Notes: generated from the sequence alone by a model not told the origin. 64,000 nucleotides of DNA from Ampullaceana balthica (GCA_944989445.1 CALYLW010000057.1:2395984-2459983), one strand, 5' to 3'. Numbered from the stretch's first letter, positions 1 to 12,904 are shown. Translations and numbers: made by a program.

Positions 1-547
1 ATAATTCCAAAACAACAGTGTAATGTAGAAAACAATACCAGCAGAATGAACGGAAGCTTGGGAAATGCTCTAAAAATATTTTGTGCCCGCCTTGCAAATT
101 TTCATGAGGACGGAAGACCTACTTTCACCTCAAACATAGCGACCAACGTGATGAATGTACCGATGGAACTGACTCCGTTCCTCCAATCACCAGGTCATCC
201 GAGTCAATATAAAGGTTTGGGAAAGGGGGGGCGATAATTGTAAATTAAAACAATCGGGAAGAAGGTTTCTCTCGCGCGATGTGTACGGCTTCCTGTGAGA
301 GCAATCGGGAAAACCCGTAAAAGGACACAAACGCCTACGTTTATTCTCGGGCGGGCGGCTCTTCCCGGAATCGGTTTCCGCTGTCCGAAAATAAAAGTAA
401 TTTCTTTAGACATTTCTATCGGCTGTTTGATTCTTTGCACACTGACCCGGGGAGGCTGTAGTTCCAAAATCCCTATTTTTCATATTTAAAAAAAAGGCTT
501 ACAATTACGTTTACATGGGAACTGACTTTGTTTAATGTTGTTTGGAT
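1..547. other. No recognisable gene
   Basis: Short frames at 46-237, 204-467 and 295-489 overlap on opposite strands and match nothing I recognise. Confidence 0.5.
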
Positions 548-1207
548 GAGGTGTTGGCAACGCTGTAGCTAGGCGAGTCGATTAATTATGAGATGTTGGT
601 GTTGTAGCTAGGCGAGTCGATTAATTATGAGGTGCTGTAGCTAGGCGAGTCGTTTAATTATGAGGTGTTGTAGATAGGCAAGTCGATTTATTATGAGATG
701 TTGTAGATAGGCAAGTCGATTTATTATGAGATGTTGGTGTTGTAGCTAGGCGAGTCCATTAATTATGAGATGTTGTAGATAGGCAAGTCGATTTATTATG
801 AGATGTTGTAGATAGGCAAGTCGATTTATTATGAGATGTTGGTGTTGTAGCTAGGCGAGTCGATTAATTATGAGATGTTGGTGTTGTAGCTAGGCGAGTC
901 GTTTAATTATGATATGTTGTAGATAGGCGAGTCGATTTATTATGAGATGTTGGTGTTGTAGCTAGGCGAGTCCATTAATTATGAGATGTTGTAGATAGGC
1001 GAGTCGATTTATTATGAGATGTTGGTGTTGTAGCTAGGCGAGTCGTTTAATTATGATATGTTGTAGATAGGCGAGTCGATTTATTATGAGATGTTGGTGT
1101 TGTAGCTAGGCGAGTCCATTAATTATGAGATGTTGTAGATAGGCGAGTCGATTTATTATGAGATGTTGGTGTTGTAGCTAGGCGAGTCCATTAATTATGA
1201 GATGTTG
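548..1207. repeat. Minisatellite, alternating 27- to 45-bp units
   Basis: Repeats of tgtagctaggcgagtcgatt-aattatgagatgttgg alternate with a variant tgtagataggcaagtcgatt-tattatgagatg. Together they form longer composite units. Confidence 0.93.
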
Positions 1208-1248
1208 TTTATTTAAGGAAGCAGGAAAACTAAGTTTCCGGTGCTGTC

Positions 1249-1837
1249 AGGGGCGGATTAAGACTGCACGGGGCCCCTGGCTGCAATTCAAACTGGGGCC
1301 CTATCCAGCCAGTGTACCTTTAGATAAAATGATTGCTAGCAACTAATATAAGACTGTAACTTGTAAATATTCATCCAAAATGATTATTCATGAAGAAACC
1401 GAATTCGAAGAAATAACTTTTTGCCGGTAGCCTAAAATTGAGTGTAAAAGACAATTTATAAAATTAAAAAACACATGAAAAAAAAATCACACCTCACCCG
1501 GGGATCGAACCCGCCACCGCCCTACACCACAAGCCTTAGTACTTAACATTCGGCCACGAGAGCTCATTTAGGGTTATCAATTTAAAATATATATATAATA
1601 TTTTTTAATAATTTCTGTTATTGAGCCTATCAAATCAGGTTTTTTGACTGCTAAGACTATCGTGTGGGAAAAGAGATCATTTTAATAGATGAGATTTTAT
1701 TAATTTATCATATTTTCAGCAATTCATGTATACATTTGTCCACATTTATTATAAAATATGCTAAGTTTGGGGGCCCTAAATCATCAAGGGCCCCTGGCTT
1801 TAGCCCGTTCAGCCCCCCCCCCTTAATCCGCCATAGG
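1249..1837. mobile_element. TIR element with an 8-9 bp duplication and an internal tRNA-like block
   Basis: Ends are AGGGGCGGATTAAG and CTTAATCCGCCATAG. GTGCTGTC occurs on both sides (1241-1248 and 1838-1845), giving an exact target duplication. The subterminal GGGGCCC and GGGCCCCTGGC motifs are mirrored. The length fits a non-autonomous hAT-type element; the class is inferred only from duplication length. Confidence 0.7.
1490..1566 (-). tRNA. tRNA-like block (tRNA pseudogene or SINE head)
   Basis: On the minus strand, CTCGTGGCCGAATGTTAAGTA resembles a tRNA D-arm/A-box and GGGTTCGATCCCC matches the B-box and T-loop. The anticodon arm is not clean. This is more likely a tRNA-derived repeat than a working tRNA. 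Confidence 0.4.
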
Positions 1838-2413
1838 GTGCTGTCCCCTTATAAAGAGTTTGTTGTCTTTGTGATCTGGTTAAACAAAATTTATGTCCAA
1901 TGTTCAACAAGGTTTTGAGTTTGTCGTTTAGCCGCGGTCTTGGTGAGATTTTGGTTAGGGTCAGGGTTAGCTTAGGAAATATCTGACCCCGATAAAATTC
2001 TTTGAACACTGCTTCCAAAACTTGGGGGGACCTGTGACGCTCGTAAAAATGTTCCCAAAGAAATAGACATTGAAAGTTATATAGTCAATATTATTAGGTA
2101 AAAGGAGTTCTACTTAAATACAGGAATAAGCCAAACATTTGGAATCTTTGGGAAATGAGGAATTGTTCGTTTGTTTGTTTTTGTGCTTCTTTTTTTTTAC
2201 TTCAAATTAACAAGAAAACAATAACCATAATGAAAGAGGTGCTATGGAAAGTATAACACTAAATATACAAATTTAACTAGTTTTTATTTCTAAATATAAA
2301 TAAAATCATTATTTTGAAAACTGTTTCCATAACTCTATTTAGATCACAAGTTTGATTGATCTTTATTGTCCACGGTTCGCTCGGACGCCCCTCAATAATT
2401 CCTTGTCATAAAA

Positions 2414-2746
2414 TCTAATATAATAAAAGCCCAAGTCATTCCGTAATGCTGAGGGACATAATATAGCAGTCAATAGCAGTTAAAAAAGTAAGGAGTTCTT
2501 TTGGTTTGAGATTAACAGAGCGTGTGATGTTCGCGCAGTAAAATATTATATGACGTCAGTGTTTGAGATAATATTTTAATTTTGGAAAAGGGAACGATTT
2601 AAAAAGAGGATTTGAGGATGTATGCAGTAGTTATAAAATATTTTGTGTACATTCCAGGAAGTTTAATATTTCGTATTTATCAAACAAGTATAAGTTGCTT
2701 GGGCTTTTGAAAAAAGTGGGCACCGTAGGCGCCCTAAAACCCCTAG
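2414..2746 (+). mobile_element. Short non-autonomous Helitron
   Basis: The element starts TCTAATATAATAAAAGCCC after A. It ends with hairpin GGGCACCGTAGGCGCCC (2718-2734, one mismatch), then CTAG at 2743-2746 followed by T. Termini, spacing and A/T target all fit a Helitron of 333 bp without coding capacity. Its 3' region recurs in tandem at 17950-18400. Confidence 0.7.
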
Positions 2747-3764
2747 TAAAGTATACATTTTATTAAAAATTTAAAATGGGCCGTTTAGTCAGAGAGTTTT
2801 GTTTCGTAAATAATTACGTTGTCGTAGCCTCAAAACCATTTTTTATTCTAATCAAATGACTCACTTTAATCGTATTACCAAAAACTTTGAATCTCTGCTC
2901 TGTGATCATATTTTTAAAGTGCTTCTCTACACGGCAGTACAGTTTCTTTGCTCCCTATATTGTATCCGCAAAATAATGACTGCTCCCTTTCTCAGAGCCC
3001 TCCCCCCACCCCCACCCCACCCCAAGTCCCCTAGCTGGTACCCACAAATGGCGTATCGGGTACTGTGCGGCGTATTCCATCAATAAAATAATTGATCTTT
3101 TTACCATCATTAAATTAAATCTCATGATTGGGGAGTGGGGAGAGCATACATGAAATGGTTTGGGGGTGGGGGGAGATGGGCGGGGTTGACGTCCTTCACG
3201 TGATGCCTGAATCGGAAGAAAATGACATACGAAATGCTGGAAATAGTTGTTTTTTTTAAAATGAATTGTGGTGGGGTGGGTTAATCATTACAGCATGCCC
3301 ACCCTTTTCACAACGCCAGCTTTGAATGTTAAGTACCTTCTCGTGTCACTTGAAATCACGCGTGAACCAATCACCTCACGTGATTTCATGATCTAATACC
3401 AGTTTAAAAAATCATTGCTGTCGTGGTTTTGGGGAAGGGAGGGGGGAGATAGGCGTCAGTCCATATAAACCAAAAAACGTCAAGGGGTGGATAACTGGGT
3501 GTTGTATCAGAATTATCCGGTTATAACTACAGGGGAAGCGATCAAATGAAATAAATAATCCTATTCTGAGTGCACGTGGACGATACCAAAAGATATCGTT
3601 ATTTAATGATGATGCCGATACCTACAGACACAGTTTTTTATTAATGAAATTATTACACACATATTGGTGTAAATTTGCTAGATCATTAAAAAGTTTTGAA
3701 ATAGACACTTTACTTTCAAAATTAATTAAACATTTATCAAACATTTCTTTAATTATGTAGACGC
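2747..3764. other. Non-coding, with G/C-homopolymer-rich tracts
   Basis: It contains short C- and G-rich runs at 3000-3030, 3130-3190 and 3430-3450. I see no gene or bounded element. The region 1846-2413 is likewise unassigned. Confidence 0.4.
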
Positions 3765-4132
3765 AGCTTATGTCTACCACCATGTCAATATATGTTGTAG
3801 ATAGGATAGCAGCTTATGTCTACCACCATGTCATTATATGTTCTAGATGGGATAGCAGCTTATGTCTACCACCATGTCATTATATGTTGTAGATGGGATA
3901 GCAGCTTATGTCTACCACCATGTCATTATATGTTGTAGATGGGATAGCAGCTGCTTATGTCTACCACCATGTCATTATATGTTGTAGATGGGATAGCAGC
4001 TTATGTCTACCACCATGTCATTATATGTTGTGGATGGGATAGCAGCTTATGTCTACCACCATGTCATTATATGTTGTAGATGGGATAGCAGCTTATGTCT
4101 ACCACAATGTCATTATATGTTTGAGATAGGAT
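3765..4132. repeat. 46-bp minisatellite, about 8 copies
   Basis: The unit includes agcttatgtctaccaccatg and tcattatatgttgtagatgg. One copy carries an extra gct. The frame 4003-4251 is a by-product. Confidence 0.95.
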
Positions 4133-4479
4133 ATGAACGTTTGACATTGAATACATTTATAATTACATATGTGTGTTACTATTTTTATGTGAAGCGATGT
4201 GAGCCCAGCTGCTGGCTTAGTAGAGCGCCATATAAATTATCAAATTATTAAACTATAAATTATTATTATCGTTAAAGGAGTCATCATGTTCTGCTTTCAG
4301 GCACCAACTTCAAAAGAACTAACATCCACCACTACATATTTTTAGATGAAATTGCTCGGGAGGGGAATAAATAAGATAGTTAGCAAGATTTGATAAGGTT
4401 TGAGTCAAGACAAAGGGCATTTCATTATCATTAAATTTTAAGCGCATTGCAATGCATATTACAAAAGTCAATTAATTAT

Positions 4480-4780
4480 ATTTTGGAAATACAACATAAA
4501 GATAATCTAATACAACCCTCGCATAGGCATAGGGATTTAAAAAAATAAAATATTTCCGTATGCAAGAAGAAACAAATACAAATTCTCGTTCTTCGTTTCC
4601 AGAATTCGGGCGTGGATGGGTTGCCTGAGGAAACCATGGAGGAAAACCAATATTCTATCAACACTTAAAGCTCTTAAAATAAGGCAAGACTAGATATAAA
4701 CCATGGATAAGCGTAGGACGCTATAATCTTCCGTATAGAAGGCGCTTGTGTAACAGATAAGATGATGGGCTTGTGAGGTA
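4480..4780 (+). pseudogene. LINE 3' end, same family, plus strand
   Basis: A frame resembling LEIQHKDNLIQP is followed after a shift by the SRIRAWMGCL/WN-LP region and a stop at 4691-4693. The 3' UTR shares gataagcgtaggacgc and gtatagaaggcgc with the 8820-9290 copy. Several indels make it non-coding. Confidence 0.68.
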
Positions 4781-5123
4781 GAAGGTTCTTAGATACATTG
4801 TCTTCAGCACATCACTAATTTCTCTATCTCCAACTGCTACAGGATTATAGTTGATTGCTACCAAAAGCTGATTGCTACCAGATAGTTGAATATAATGGAC
4901 TTGATTGTTGAATAATACCAGAATATTGCTGAATGGTAACCCATAGCTTAATGCTACATGATCAGTGAATTTTTACGTGAATGATCCATGCTAAGGGTTT
5001 GTTGAAAGCTAATTCATCGACGATTGCTACCTGGATGTTGAACACTTTTAAGATGTTACACTTTTTGACTTGTTGTTTATTTACATTGGTACTTAGAAAA
5101 AAATTGTCAGTGATATTCTAAAC

Positions 5124-7926
5124 CAGGGGTCGGGAAACTTTTTGTCTGAGAGAGCCATAAACACCAAATATTTCGAAAATTAAATTTGTGAGAGCCATAC
5201 ATATTTCTTAAAACTAAAAATTCAAGTAAATGTGTTCATTTTATGTAATTTCAACACTAAAAGCACAATAATTATGGCGACATCTTTTTAATAAGACTGT
5301 CATGCTGTTGCTAAACTAATCAATAATGAGAATTACTTACCATTAATGCGACTTAGGGTGCTGCATTGATTTGCTAATGGCCTTGGTGTCTGGTTGATAA
5401 ATGGTGAGGTTAAGCTTCATGCAGGCGTGGAGACTTCCATCCGTTAAACGTGATCGCTGGTTGGTCTTGATGTTCCTAAGATGTGAGAAAGACTGCTCGC
5501 ATACGCATACATACGTAGATCCAAACATTGTCAGTACAGAAATACTCACACGCTGCAGTGTGTGGTATGGGACGGGTAGCGCGTTCCAAGTTTTGACAAT
5601 CAGCGGGCCTGCGTGTTGAAGTTGGGTTGTTGTTTTTTTTGTTTCTGCACATTTTTGTTGGCTCGCCAACTCTGCTAGCTGTCGTGTAAGTCTTTCCAAA
5701 TGTTCATTCAGTGACTTGAACTTATTCATCCACGTGTCTGAGGCCTTCACGTCAGCAGCTTGGAGCTCAAAATCTCTGACGGAGACTCCGGGGATGCAAC
5801 TCAGGTCAATGCTGTACACTTCACACTCGTGTGGATGGGTGATGAACTTAAAAAAGACGAGTGTGCTCGCGAAATTCTACAAAGCGCGCTTTAAATGACT
5901 GCAGAAGATTGGACGTGAAGCCTGCTAGCTGCTGAATATTAAGATGTTGAGGAGGGTCACTTGATGTGCACAGATCTTTGAACTCTCCCAGTTTTTCAAA
6001 GTGTAGTAAACAACCTGTTTCAATGTCGGCGATGAAGAGTTCTAGCTTGTTTCCAAATGCAATCACTGCTTGTTTCAGGGATAAGATTGTATTTCCAATG
6101 CCTTGCATTTTCACATTGAGCTGATTTAGATGTTCAGTCATTTCTACGAGATAATAGAACTTCAGGAGCCATTCAGTGTCCGCTAACTCGGGATGCTCGA
6201 CATTCTTCATTTCAAGAAAAGTCCGGATTTCGCTCAGACATGCCCCCAAATCGGTTGAGCACTTTCCCCTTTGACAACCAACGCACGTTGCTGTGCAGAA
6301 GCAGACCATGATAGTTATTCCCAACCTCATCAAGCAGTGTTTTAAGCTGGCGATCATTTAATGCTCGGTCAACAATAAAGAAGTTGACTACCCGAACCAC
6401 CAGCGACATCCCCTCACCAAGCTGCTCGCCACACATATGAGCATAAAGCATCGCCTGATGTAGGATGCAATAAAAGTTTAGGATGCGTCTGTTTTCAGGC
6501 TCACAAAGAAGAGCGACAAATCCTCTGTTTTTTCCACCATGCACGGAGCGCCATCAGTGCACACCGAAACACGTTTATCCATCGGTAGATTTTGTTTCTT
6601 TAGCGAACTCAGTGAAGGACTTGAATAAATCCTGCCCTCTTGTTGTGCCCTTCATAGACAAAACAGCAAGACTTTCCTCATGTAGTATATCACCGACAAC
6701 ACACCTTGAAAACACGCTGAACTGGGATAAATTACTGACGTCTGTTGACTCTTCCATGGCGAGAGAGAAAAACGGTGCAGCATTTATGCCCTTCACTTGC
6801 ATTTCCTCAATTTGATTTGACATCATGAAACTACGATAGTGAACAGTTCTTGCCGACAGAGGCATTTCTTTTATCCGTTTACTTATTTTGTCCTTATTGG
6901 AAAAGTCATCAAAAAGTTCATTGGCAACATCAAGCATGAATGCTTTGGCATACTCCTCTCCCCCCATCTGTGAATGTCTTTCCGTTTCTTACAATAGCTA
7001 AAGCGCCTGCAAAGCTAGCCGAATTCCAGTCACCTTGTTGGGTCCAAAGACGGATTTGCTGCTGACCAGCTTGCACTCTTGATAGCAATTTTTGACATGC
7101 TTTATTCCTGCTGTCTCTAGCAGGATATTTCAATGCAAACGTAGAATGGCGTGTCTCGACGTTTCGCTTTACATTTGACCGTTTCATAGACGTGATTTTA
7201 TCACTGCATATTAAACACACTGCAGAACCCGTTCTCTCCATAAAGGCAAATTCCTCGGTCCATTCCTGCTGAAAAGTACGATACTCATCGTCTTTCTTTC
7301 TTTTAGCCATCTTGTCAAAAAGGTTTCTAAAATTAGTTAGCTTAGAACGCGATTAAAACGAAAGTTTACTTTCTGATCCGACTACAATAATTTGTGTGGA
7401 CCCTTTTACACATGCACACATCGTCCGCTATTTTCGAAAGCAATATACACCAACCCCACTTGAACAATGTATTTTTGCCACTTTTCCACAGAAATCACTG
7501 CGATCACTTTGATCCCGAATTCCAAAATCTCTCTCCTTTAAATAGCAATCTAACTCCTAAGGTTACTAACCCCTGACCTTGATTATTTCATGTATTCTAT
7601 AACGTATGGCTCACCACATTACTATTTGGATAGAATTGATTGGTCAACCAACATGCGACCTCCTAAAATTTTCCCGCTTCGAAACTTTCAAGAATGTTTT
7701 ACATCACGTAAGCCATAAAAATAGAAACAAATTAATAAGGTTAATTAATGAATTAACTTATGACGAGTTTTTTAAAATATTTTTTGTTTTTTTTTATTTA
7801 AAAAAAGGATTTTTTCTAAATGATTATTTAGATTATTTTAGATCAAAGGAGTCTGAAGAAACATTTTTTCTTTATAATGAACATTTTTCTGCGAGCCAGA
7901 TGCAAGCCATGGTTTCCCGACCCCTG
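5124..7926 (-). mobile_element. hAT DNA transposon with matching termini, internally decayed
   Basis: The left end reads CAGGGGTCGGGAAAC and the right end GTTTCCCGACCCCTG, a perfect 15-bp terminal inverted repeat. The broken hAT transposase lies inside on the minus strand. Flanks TTCTAAAC (left) and TATCTGAAC (right) look like an 8-bp target duplication degraded by one insertion and one substitution. The element is about 2.8 kb, typical for hAT. A short deletion derivative of it is at 52293-52617. Confidence 0.88.
5343..7310 (-). pseudogene. Broken hAT transposase with BED-like zinc finger (GTF2IRD2/ZBED/SCAND3-like type)
   Basis: Successive minus-strand open segments (7310-6930, 6967-6575, 6544-6212, 6357-5848, 5819-5343) read in order as one hAT transposase split by frameshifts. 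The N-terminal part has a BED-like finger: CLIC, then RNVETRH, where family members usually have RHYxxxH; the first histidine ligand appears replaced by Asn. The middle includes EESTDVSNLSQFSVF, CTDGAP and the ILHQ and VRWLSKGKVLNRF blocks, normal for the catalytic region. The C-terminal segment has TMFGSTYVC, EQSFSHLRNIK, the hAT dimerisation region, with a short VC duplication. Frameshifts fall near a C-run at about 6958-6965, near 6590, near 6490-6540, near 6215-6260 and near 5820-5850. The gene sits inside terminal inverted repeats at 5124 and 7926. It cannot make a full transposase as written. Confidence 0.88.
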
Positions 7927-8480
7927 TATCTGAACGTTAAGTTGAAATTATGAGTGTCACCAATAGAGAAATAACTTTGTTACAATAAGCTAATTATTGT
8001 AAGCTTCAAATAAAACATTTGCGGCTTTTAATCAGGGATAATTATATGAATTCGATAAGTAGATTAAGCTCGCGATACGGGGCGAAACGATTTGTTAGAG
8101 GAGGGGGGGGCGTGTTTCAAAAGTGCATAATTAACAATTAACGCTCGTAATTGTAATAATAATTTCTGCGCCATTCTGTAAGTCAGTTAGCTCGCGGCTG
8201 TTTGCTTTGTGCAACTCAATGAGATTGTCTGTTTGTGTGGACAAGTGCGCAATACATAAACTACAAACACGTTCAATATGCAATATGCACGGGGAAAATC
8301 CGCACAAAACAAAACTGCACGCGTGAAAACTGCGAACACGACTGTGTGAAACAATGGCGAACATGGGAAAATAATAACATCGATATGTACGCGGTACACC
8401 GATTACTCCATGCTCGTTTTTTTTTGTTTTTTTTTGGGGGGGGGGCGGGGCTTTGAAAACTTCGGATGTGGACAAAGACA

Positions 8481-8677
8481 CAGAGGCGTCACTAAGGTTG
8501 GTGTCACGCAGTGCGGTAACTCATGGTGTCACCCCCTCACGAATTATCCCAAAGACCTCCATCGAGCGTGCCAGTGCCAATTGACGGGAACGTAAAGAAC
8601 TTTATATTTTGGTGTCACCTCATGTGATTGTGTCACCGGGGCGGTCCGCACCCCGCACTACATTAGTGACGCCTCTG
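8481..8677. mobile_element. MITE, CAGAGGCGTCACTA family, copy 1
   Basis: Ends are CAGAGGCGTCACTAA and TTAGTGACGCCTCTG. Flanks CAAAGACA and CATAGAAA match 6/8. The interior has repeated ggtgtcac motifs. The ends and 8-bp flanks suggest hAT-type. Confidence 0.72.
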
Positions 8678-8819
8678 CATAGAAAATACAATTTCAATTA
8701 AAACAAAAAAATGTTAGTTTTAAAATAGTTCTGTATTTAAAAGAAAACAAAACAATGAACATAAAAGTTAAGTGGGGTGAAACAAAAACGAAGAACAAAT
8801 GATAAATTTTGATATCTTA

Positions 8820-9290
8820 GCTTATCTTATCTTATCTGTTTCAGACGCTCCTTCTATACAGAAGATTATTGCGTCCTACGCTTATCTATGATTTGTGTTT
8901 AGTCCTGCATTCTTATTAGAGTTTTAAATGTTGATAAAGTGTTGGCTTTCCTGGTTTCTTCGGGCAACCCATTCCACGCCTGAATTCCGGACGGGAAGAA
9001 CGAAAATTTCTATGAGTTTGTTCTTGCATACGGAATAAGAAAGGTGTTTTTATCCTTATGTCTATCTGAGCGGTTGTATTAAGTTATCTTTGTGTTGTAT
9101 TTCTAAATTAGAGTTAATTTCTTTATGTATGATTACTACTTTACTCTTGGTTCTTCTATCCTCTAGTGTTTCAAGGTTTAATGATTTAACTAATGGCGTC
9201 GTTAAAAAATATATTTTTAAATCTATTAAGGAACTAATTTTGTTACTGCAAGTTGTATCGCATTTTAACAACTGCTCAAACTGCCATCAC
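8820..9290 (-). pseudogene. LINE 3' end: reverse transcriptase C-terminus, 3' UTR and GATAA tail
   Basis: On the minus strand a frame ending at 8899-8901 reads SLNLETLEDRRT, then PYARTNS, a stop where an aromatic residue is expected, then FFPSGIQAWNGLPEET and the end STFKTLIRMQD. This is the typical C-terminus of a non-LTR retrotransposon ORF2 (LExRR, then F-FFP...WN-LP). A short 3' UTR follows to a GATAA-repeat tail at about 8820-8840. Everything upstream of about 9290 is missing, as in usual 5' truncation. Confidence 0.78.
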
Positions 9291-9330
9291 ATTTCTACTA
9301 GTTCTTATTTCAAGTGTTGGCTGAATGTCA

Positions 9331-9597
9331 AAGATCGTATTGTTTTGTGTTAAAATTTGAGAATTTAGACCAGTGTTTAGGGAAATATCATATTGTTTTG
9401 TGTTAAAATTTGAGACTGTAGACCAGTGTTTAGGGAAAGATCATATTGTTTTGTGTTTAAATTTGAGACTGTAGACCAGTGTTTAGGGAAAGATCATATT
9501 TTTTTTTGTGTTTAAATTTGAGACTGTAGACCAGTGTTTAGGGAAAGATCATATTTTGCGTGTTGAAATATGAGACTGTAGACCAGGGTTTGGAGAG
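9331..9597. repeat. About 53-bp minisatellite, 5 copies
   Basis: The unit includes gatcatattgttttgtgtt, aaatttgagactgtagacca and gtgtttaggga. It adjoins the LINE fragment at 8820-9290. Confidence 0.9.
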
Positions 9598-9599
9598 AT

Positions 9600-11034
9600 A
9601 CCTGAAATGTTTATAATGTAACTTTAAAAAAAAAGTAAGGCAATTTTATTTTCATTAAACTAGCGCGGTGTTATAGTGGCGTCGTTAAGCTGGTGATGCA
9701 GCTTTTTTTAGGTAGAATCTGTGTATAATATATATATATGTTATATGTACAATTAAAATGTTGTTAATGAGGTACGTTTGAAAGAAGAAAAAAACAACAA
9801 TATAACTTGAAATTGAAATACATTCATGGACTGCTAATTACTGAAGAGAGGAAAGATAAGAGTGTGGGGGTAGGAAAAGAGGGGGGTAGGGGGGATGACT
9901 GATCCGTGATGAAACAACATGGATGGGGCGCGGTTAATGCCTAAATGTTCATAAATATACACAATTATGAGAGAATATTTTTGTTAAATTCTCATTTATC
10001 AACAATTTCATTTATTTATGGTATTTTATTTTATATTCCGAGTTTGAAGCACGGCGCTTTGATACTCCAACAAACTTTGACACCCCACAGCTTGGTGGCC
10101 CTGAACTTTCAACAACCCGTATATTGACACTTCTGATTATCGCCACAAAAGGACGAACATGTGAGAAGTCGATATATTATTATCAATATTATTTTTAAAA
10201 TCCATTCCTGTTTTTGTTTTACTAAAAAAAACTTAGAGACGCAGTAAAACAGCTCGTTAAGGCTGCGATTACTACACCATAGGTATCGACCACCTCGTTA
10301 GAAATCACGCGAATGTGATTACTAGGTGTGAAAAAGAGAAAGAATGGGCAGATGTGATTTTATTTATTTATACCCCCTCCCTTCCCCGGAAATTCAGGTG
10401 GGAAACAGTCACACACGCAAATTAACTCTCATGGGGGAGTGGGGTGGGGGAGTGGGGGTGGGGGGAGGGGTGGGGGCATGTTTAAAGTTGAGGACTGGAA
10501 CCGGTAATGAGTTTGGCGATGCCGAAGTTAATTTTTTCCAGGGGAAAGTGCAAAGTGTCGAGTAATCTCTGACTCTACTGCGAGAGTTTGTTGGGTGCTC
10601 GATTAGTTAGCGCCGATACTAATGAGAGAATCTATGGATTTGTCTAAATGCGCGCTCAATAATTTCTTTCATAAAGAATTCTAAAAATGGTATTTGCCTT
10701 TTTTAAACTTACGTTTCTCTTCATACCACTGATATTCTCATGCACTCATCGCAGACATAGAAGTCTTATATATATATATTTAATATATGTATATATATAA
10801 TATATATGTGTGCAATTGATATTAAAATGTTAATTTTTTTCATTAATTTAGAATAAAAGACGCTATTTTTTTAGAATAAATGTTAACCAGTATTTTTTTT
10901 ACCCGATAGCTTATACTAATGCAATACTCGTGAAAACCTTCAACACACGCTAATTGCATACAGTTCTCAAAATAGTCTTAGATGGGAATTTTTTGCTTCC
11001 ATAATATCTATGCTTAACTTTGAGTTAATTTTTC
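9600..11034. other. AT-rich non-coding stretch
   Basis: It holds a G-rich patch at 10435-10475 and TA repeats at 10765-10808. No coding signal or transposon end is recognised. Confidence 0.4.
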
Positions 11035-11810
11035 TAGCTATAGTATAACATCTTCCATCTAGCTATAGTATAACATCTTTCATCTAGCTATAGTATAACA
11101 TCTTCCATCTAGCTGTAGTATAACATCTTCCATCTAGCTATAGTATAACATCTTCCATATAGCTATAGTATAACATCTTCCATCTAGCTGTAGTATAACA
11201 TCTTCCATCTAGCTATAGTATAACATCTTCCATCTAGCTATAGTATAACATCTTCCATCTAGCTGTAGTATAACATCTTCCATCTAGCTATAGTATAACA
11301 TCTTCCATCTAGCTATAGTATAACATCTTCCATCTAGCTATATTATAACATCTTCCATCTAGCTATATAGTATAACATCTTCCATCTAGCTATAGTATAA
11401 CATCTTCCATCTAGCTATAGTATAACATCTTCCATCTAGCTGTAGTATAACATCTTCCATCTAGCTATAGTATAACATCTTCCATCTAGCTATAGTATAA
11501 CATCTTCCATCTAGCTATAGTATAACATCTTCCATCTAGCTATAGTATAACATCTTCCATCTAGCTATATAGTATAACATCTTTCATCGAGCTGTAGTAT
11601 AACATCTTCCATCTAGCTATATAGCATAACATTTTACATTTAGCTGTAGTATAACACCTTCCATATAGCTATAGTATAACATCTTCCATCTAGCTATAGT
11701 ATAACATCTTCCATCTAGCTATAGTATAACATCTTCCATCTAGCTGTAGTATAACATCTTCCATCTAGCTATAGTTTAACATCTTCCATCTAGCTGTAGT
11801 ATAACATCTT
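11035..11810. repeat. 25-bp minisatellite, about 31 copies
   Basis: The unit contains TAGCTATAGTATAACATCTT followed by CCATC, with tagctgtag and tagctatatag variants. Confidence 0.96.
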
Positions 11811-12147
11811 CACCTCTAACGCGATTATGTTATCATGCGTCGCAATCTTCGTCTGTTCACATACAGCTCCGTGGCTTGTATGTCTAATGTAAGGACTCCA
11901 AATTTACCTGGAGATCTTCATTGACACAACACTCTATTGCTTTTCTTGTTGGTCTTGGCTGATTTAAATTGATAGTTGATAGTTCAGCTCGTTTTATACA
12001 AACATTGAATCTTAGCTCAAATATCAACCTGTTTAGAGGATGTGTCCTGCATCAGTGTTAAAGATAATTTAAACTTCGAGAGAGTATGTCAAATTCTACG
12101 ATTCAATATGACGTATCAACCTTTGGTTACAGCCCTCAGGCGCATGA

Positions 12148-12292
12148 GATGTCCAAGTTTCGATGTACACGTTTCGATGTACACGTTTCGATGTACACGT
12201 TTCGATGTCCAAGTTTCGATGTACACGTTTCGATGTCCAAGTTTCGATGTACACGTTTCGATGTCCAAGTTTCGATGTACACGTTTCGGTTA
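12148..12292. repeat. 14-bp minisatellite, about 10 copies
   Basis: Two unit types alternate: GTTTCGATGTACAC and GTTTCGATGTCCAA. Open frames on both strands across it are artefacts of the repeat. Confidence 0.93.
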
Positions 12293-12904
12293 TTCCAGTT
12301 CTTGAACACATGTGCGCACCGATGTACACAAATTAAATGTAAACATATGAAACACACCACTGTTCACAAATGTCTACACATCAGACACACTAATGTACAC
12401 AAATGTATACACATGGCACACTTATCAATACACCCATTCAACGACAACACATTGATGTTACCAAGAAATAGAGGGGGAGAAGGGGATACGTGGGAGGGGA
12501 GAAAGAGAGGAAGAGACAAAATATAGTGAGTATGCCAACATTGTTAGAAAAGGCATTTGTGATTTTAAGAGACAAAGCAATAAGAGGACAGCAAATAAAG
12601 ACAAGTATATGAGAAGTCAGAGTCGGACGAGGGGGGGACTACTCACCTCGATAGTCGGTAGCGGCCGACGCGCCGCGCACAGCTGACATGTGGTAAACCG
12701 AACTGATGACGTGACATAACAGAGCTGGCACAAAGTGGACGGCGATGGTCAGTCGCCTCATCGTCACGTGACGTCCGACTGTCGTCGGTGATCTGACAGG
12801 CAAAGTCAAAACCGGTGATGGATGCGCTCTTTGAACAGGTTCATCCCAGGTCACTGCGTCAGGGGATGGATGCCATGAGCAGCTCTGAGGGGAGAGGAAG
12901 TTTT
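12293..12904. other. Unassigned stretch between minisatellites
   Basis: Degenerate acacat repeats lie to about 12420. A GC-richer part is at 12625-12860 with an 71-codon minus frame; no domain is recognised. Confidence 0.35.

Noticed and set aside
3755..4132. Possible repeat protein gene at 4003-4251
   Set aside because: The frame follows the 46-bp minisatellite and then unrelated sequence; there is no gene evidence.
7606..7953. 115-codon plus-strand frame at the end of the hAT element
   Set aside because: It overlaps the transposon terminus and flank, and has no recognisable domain.
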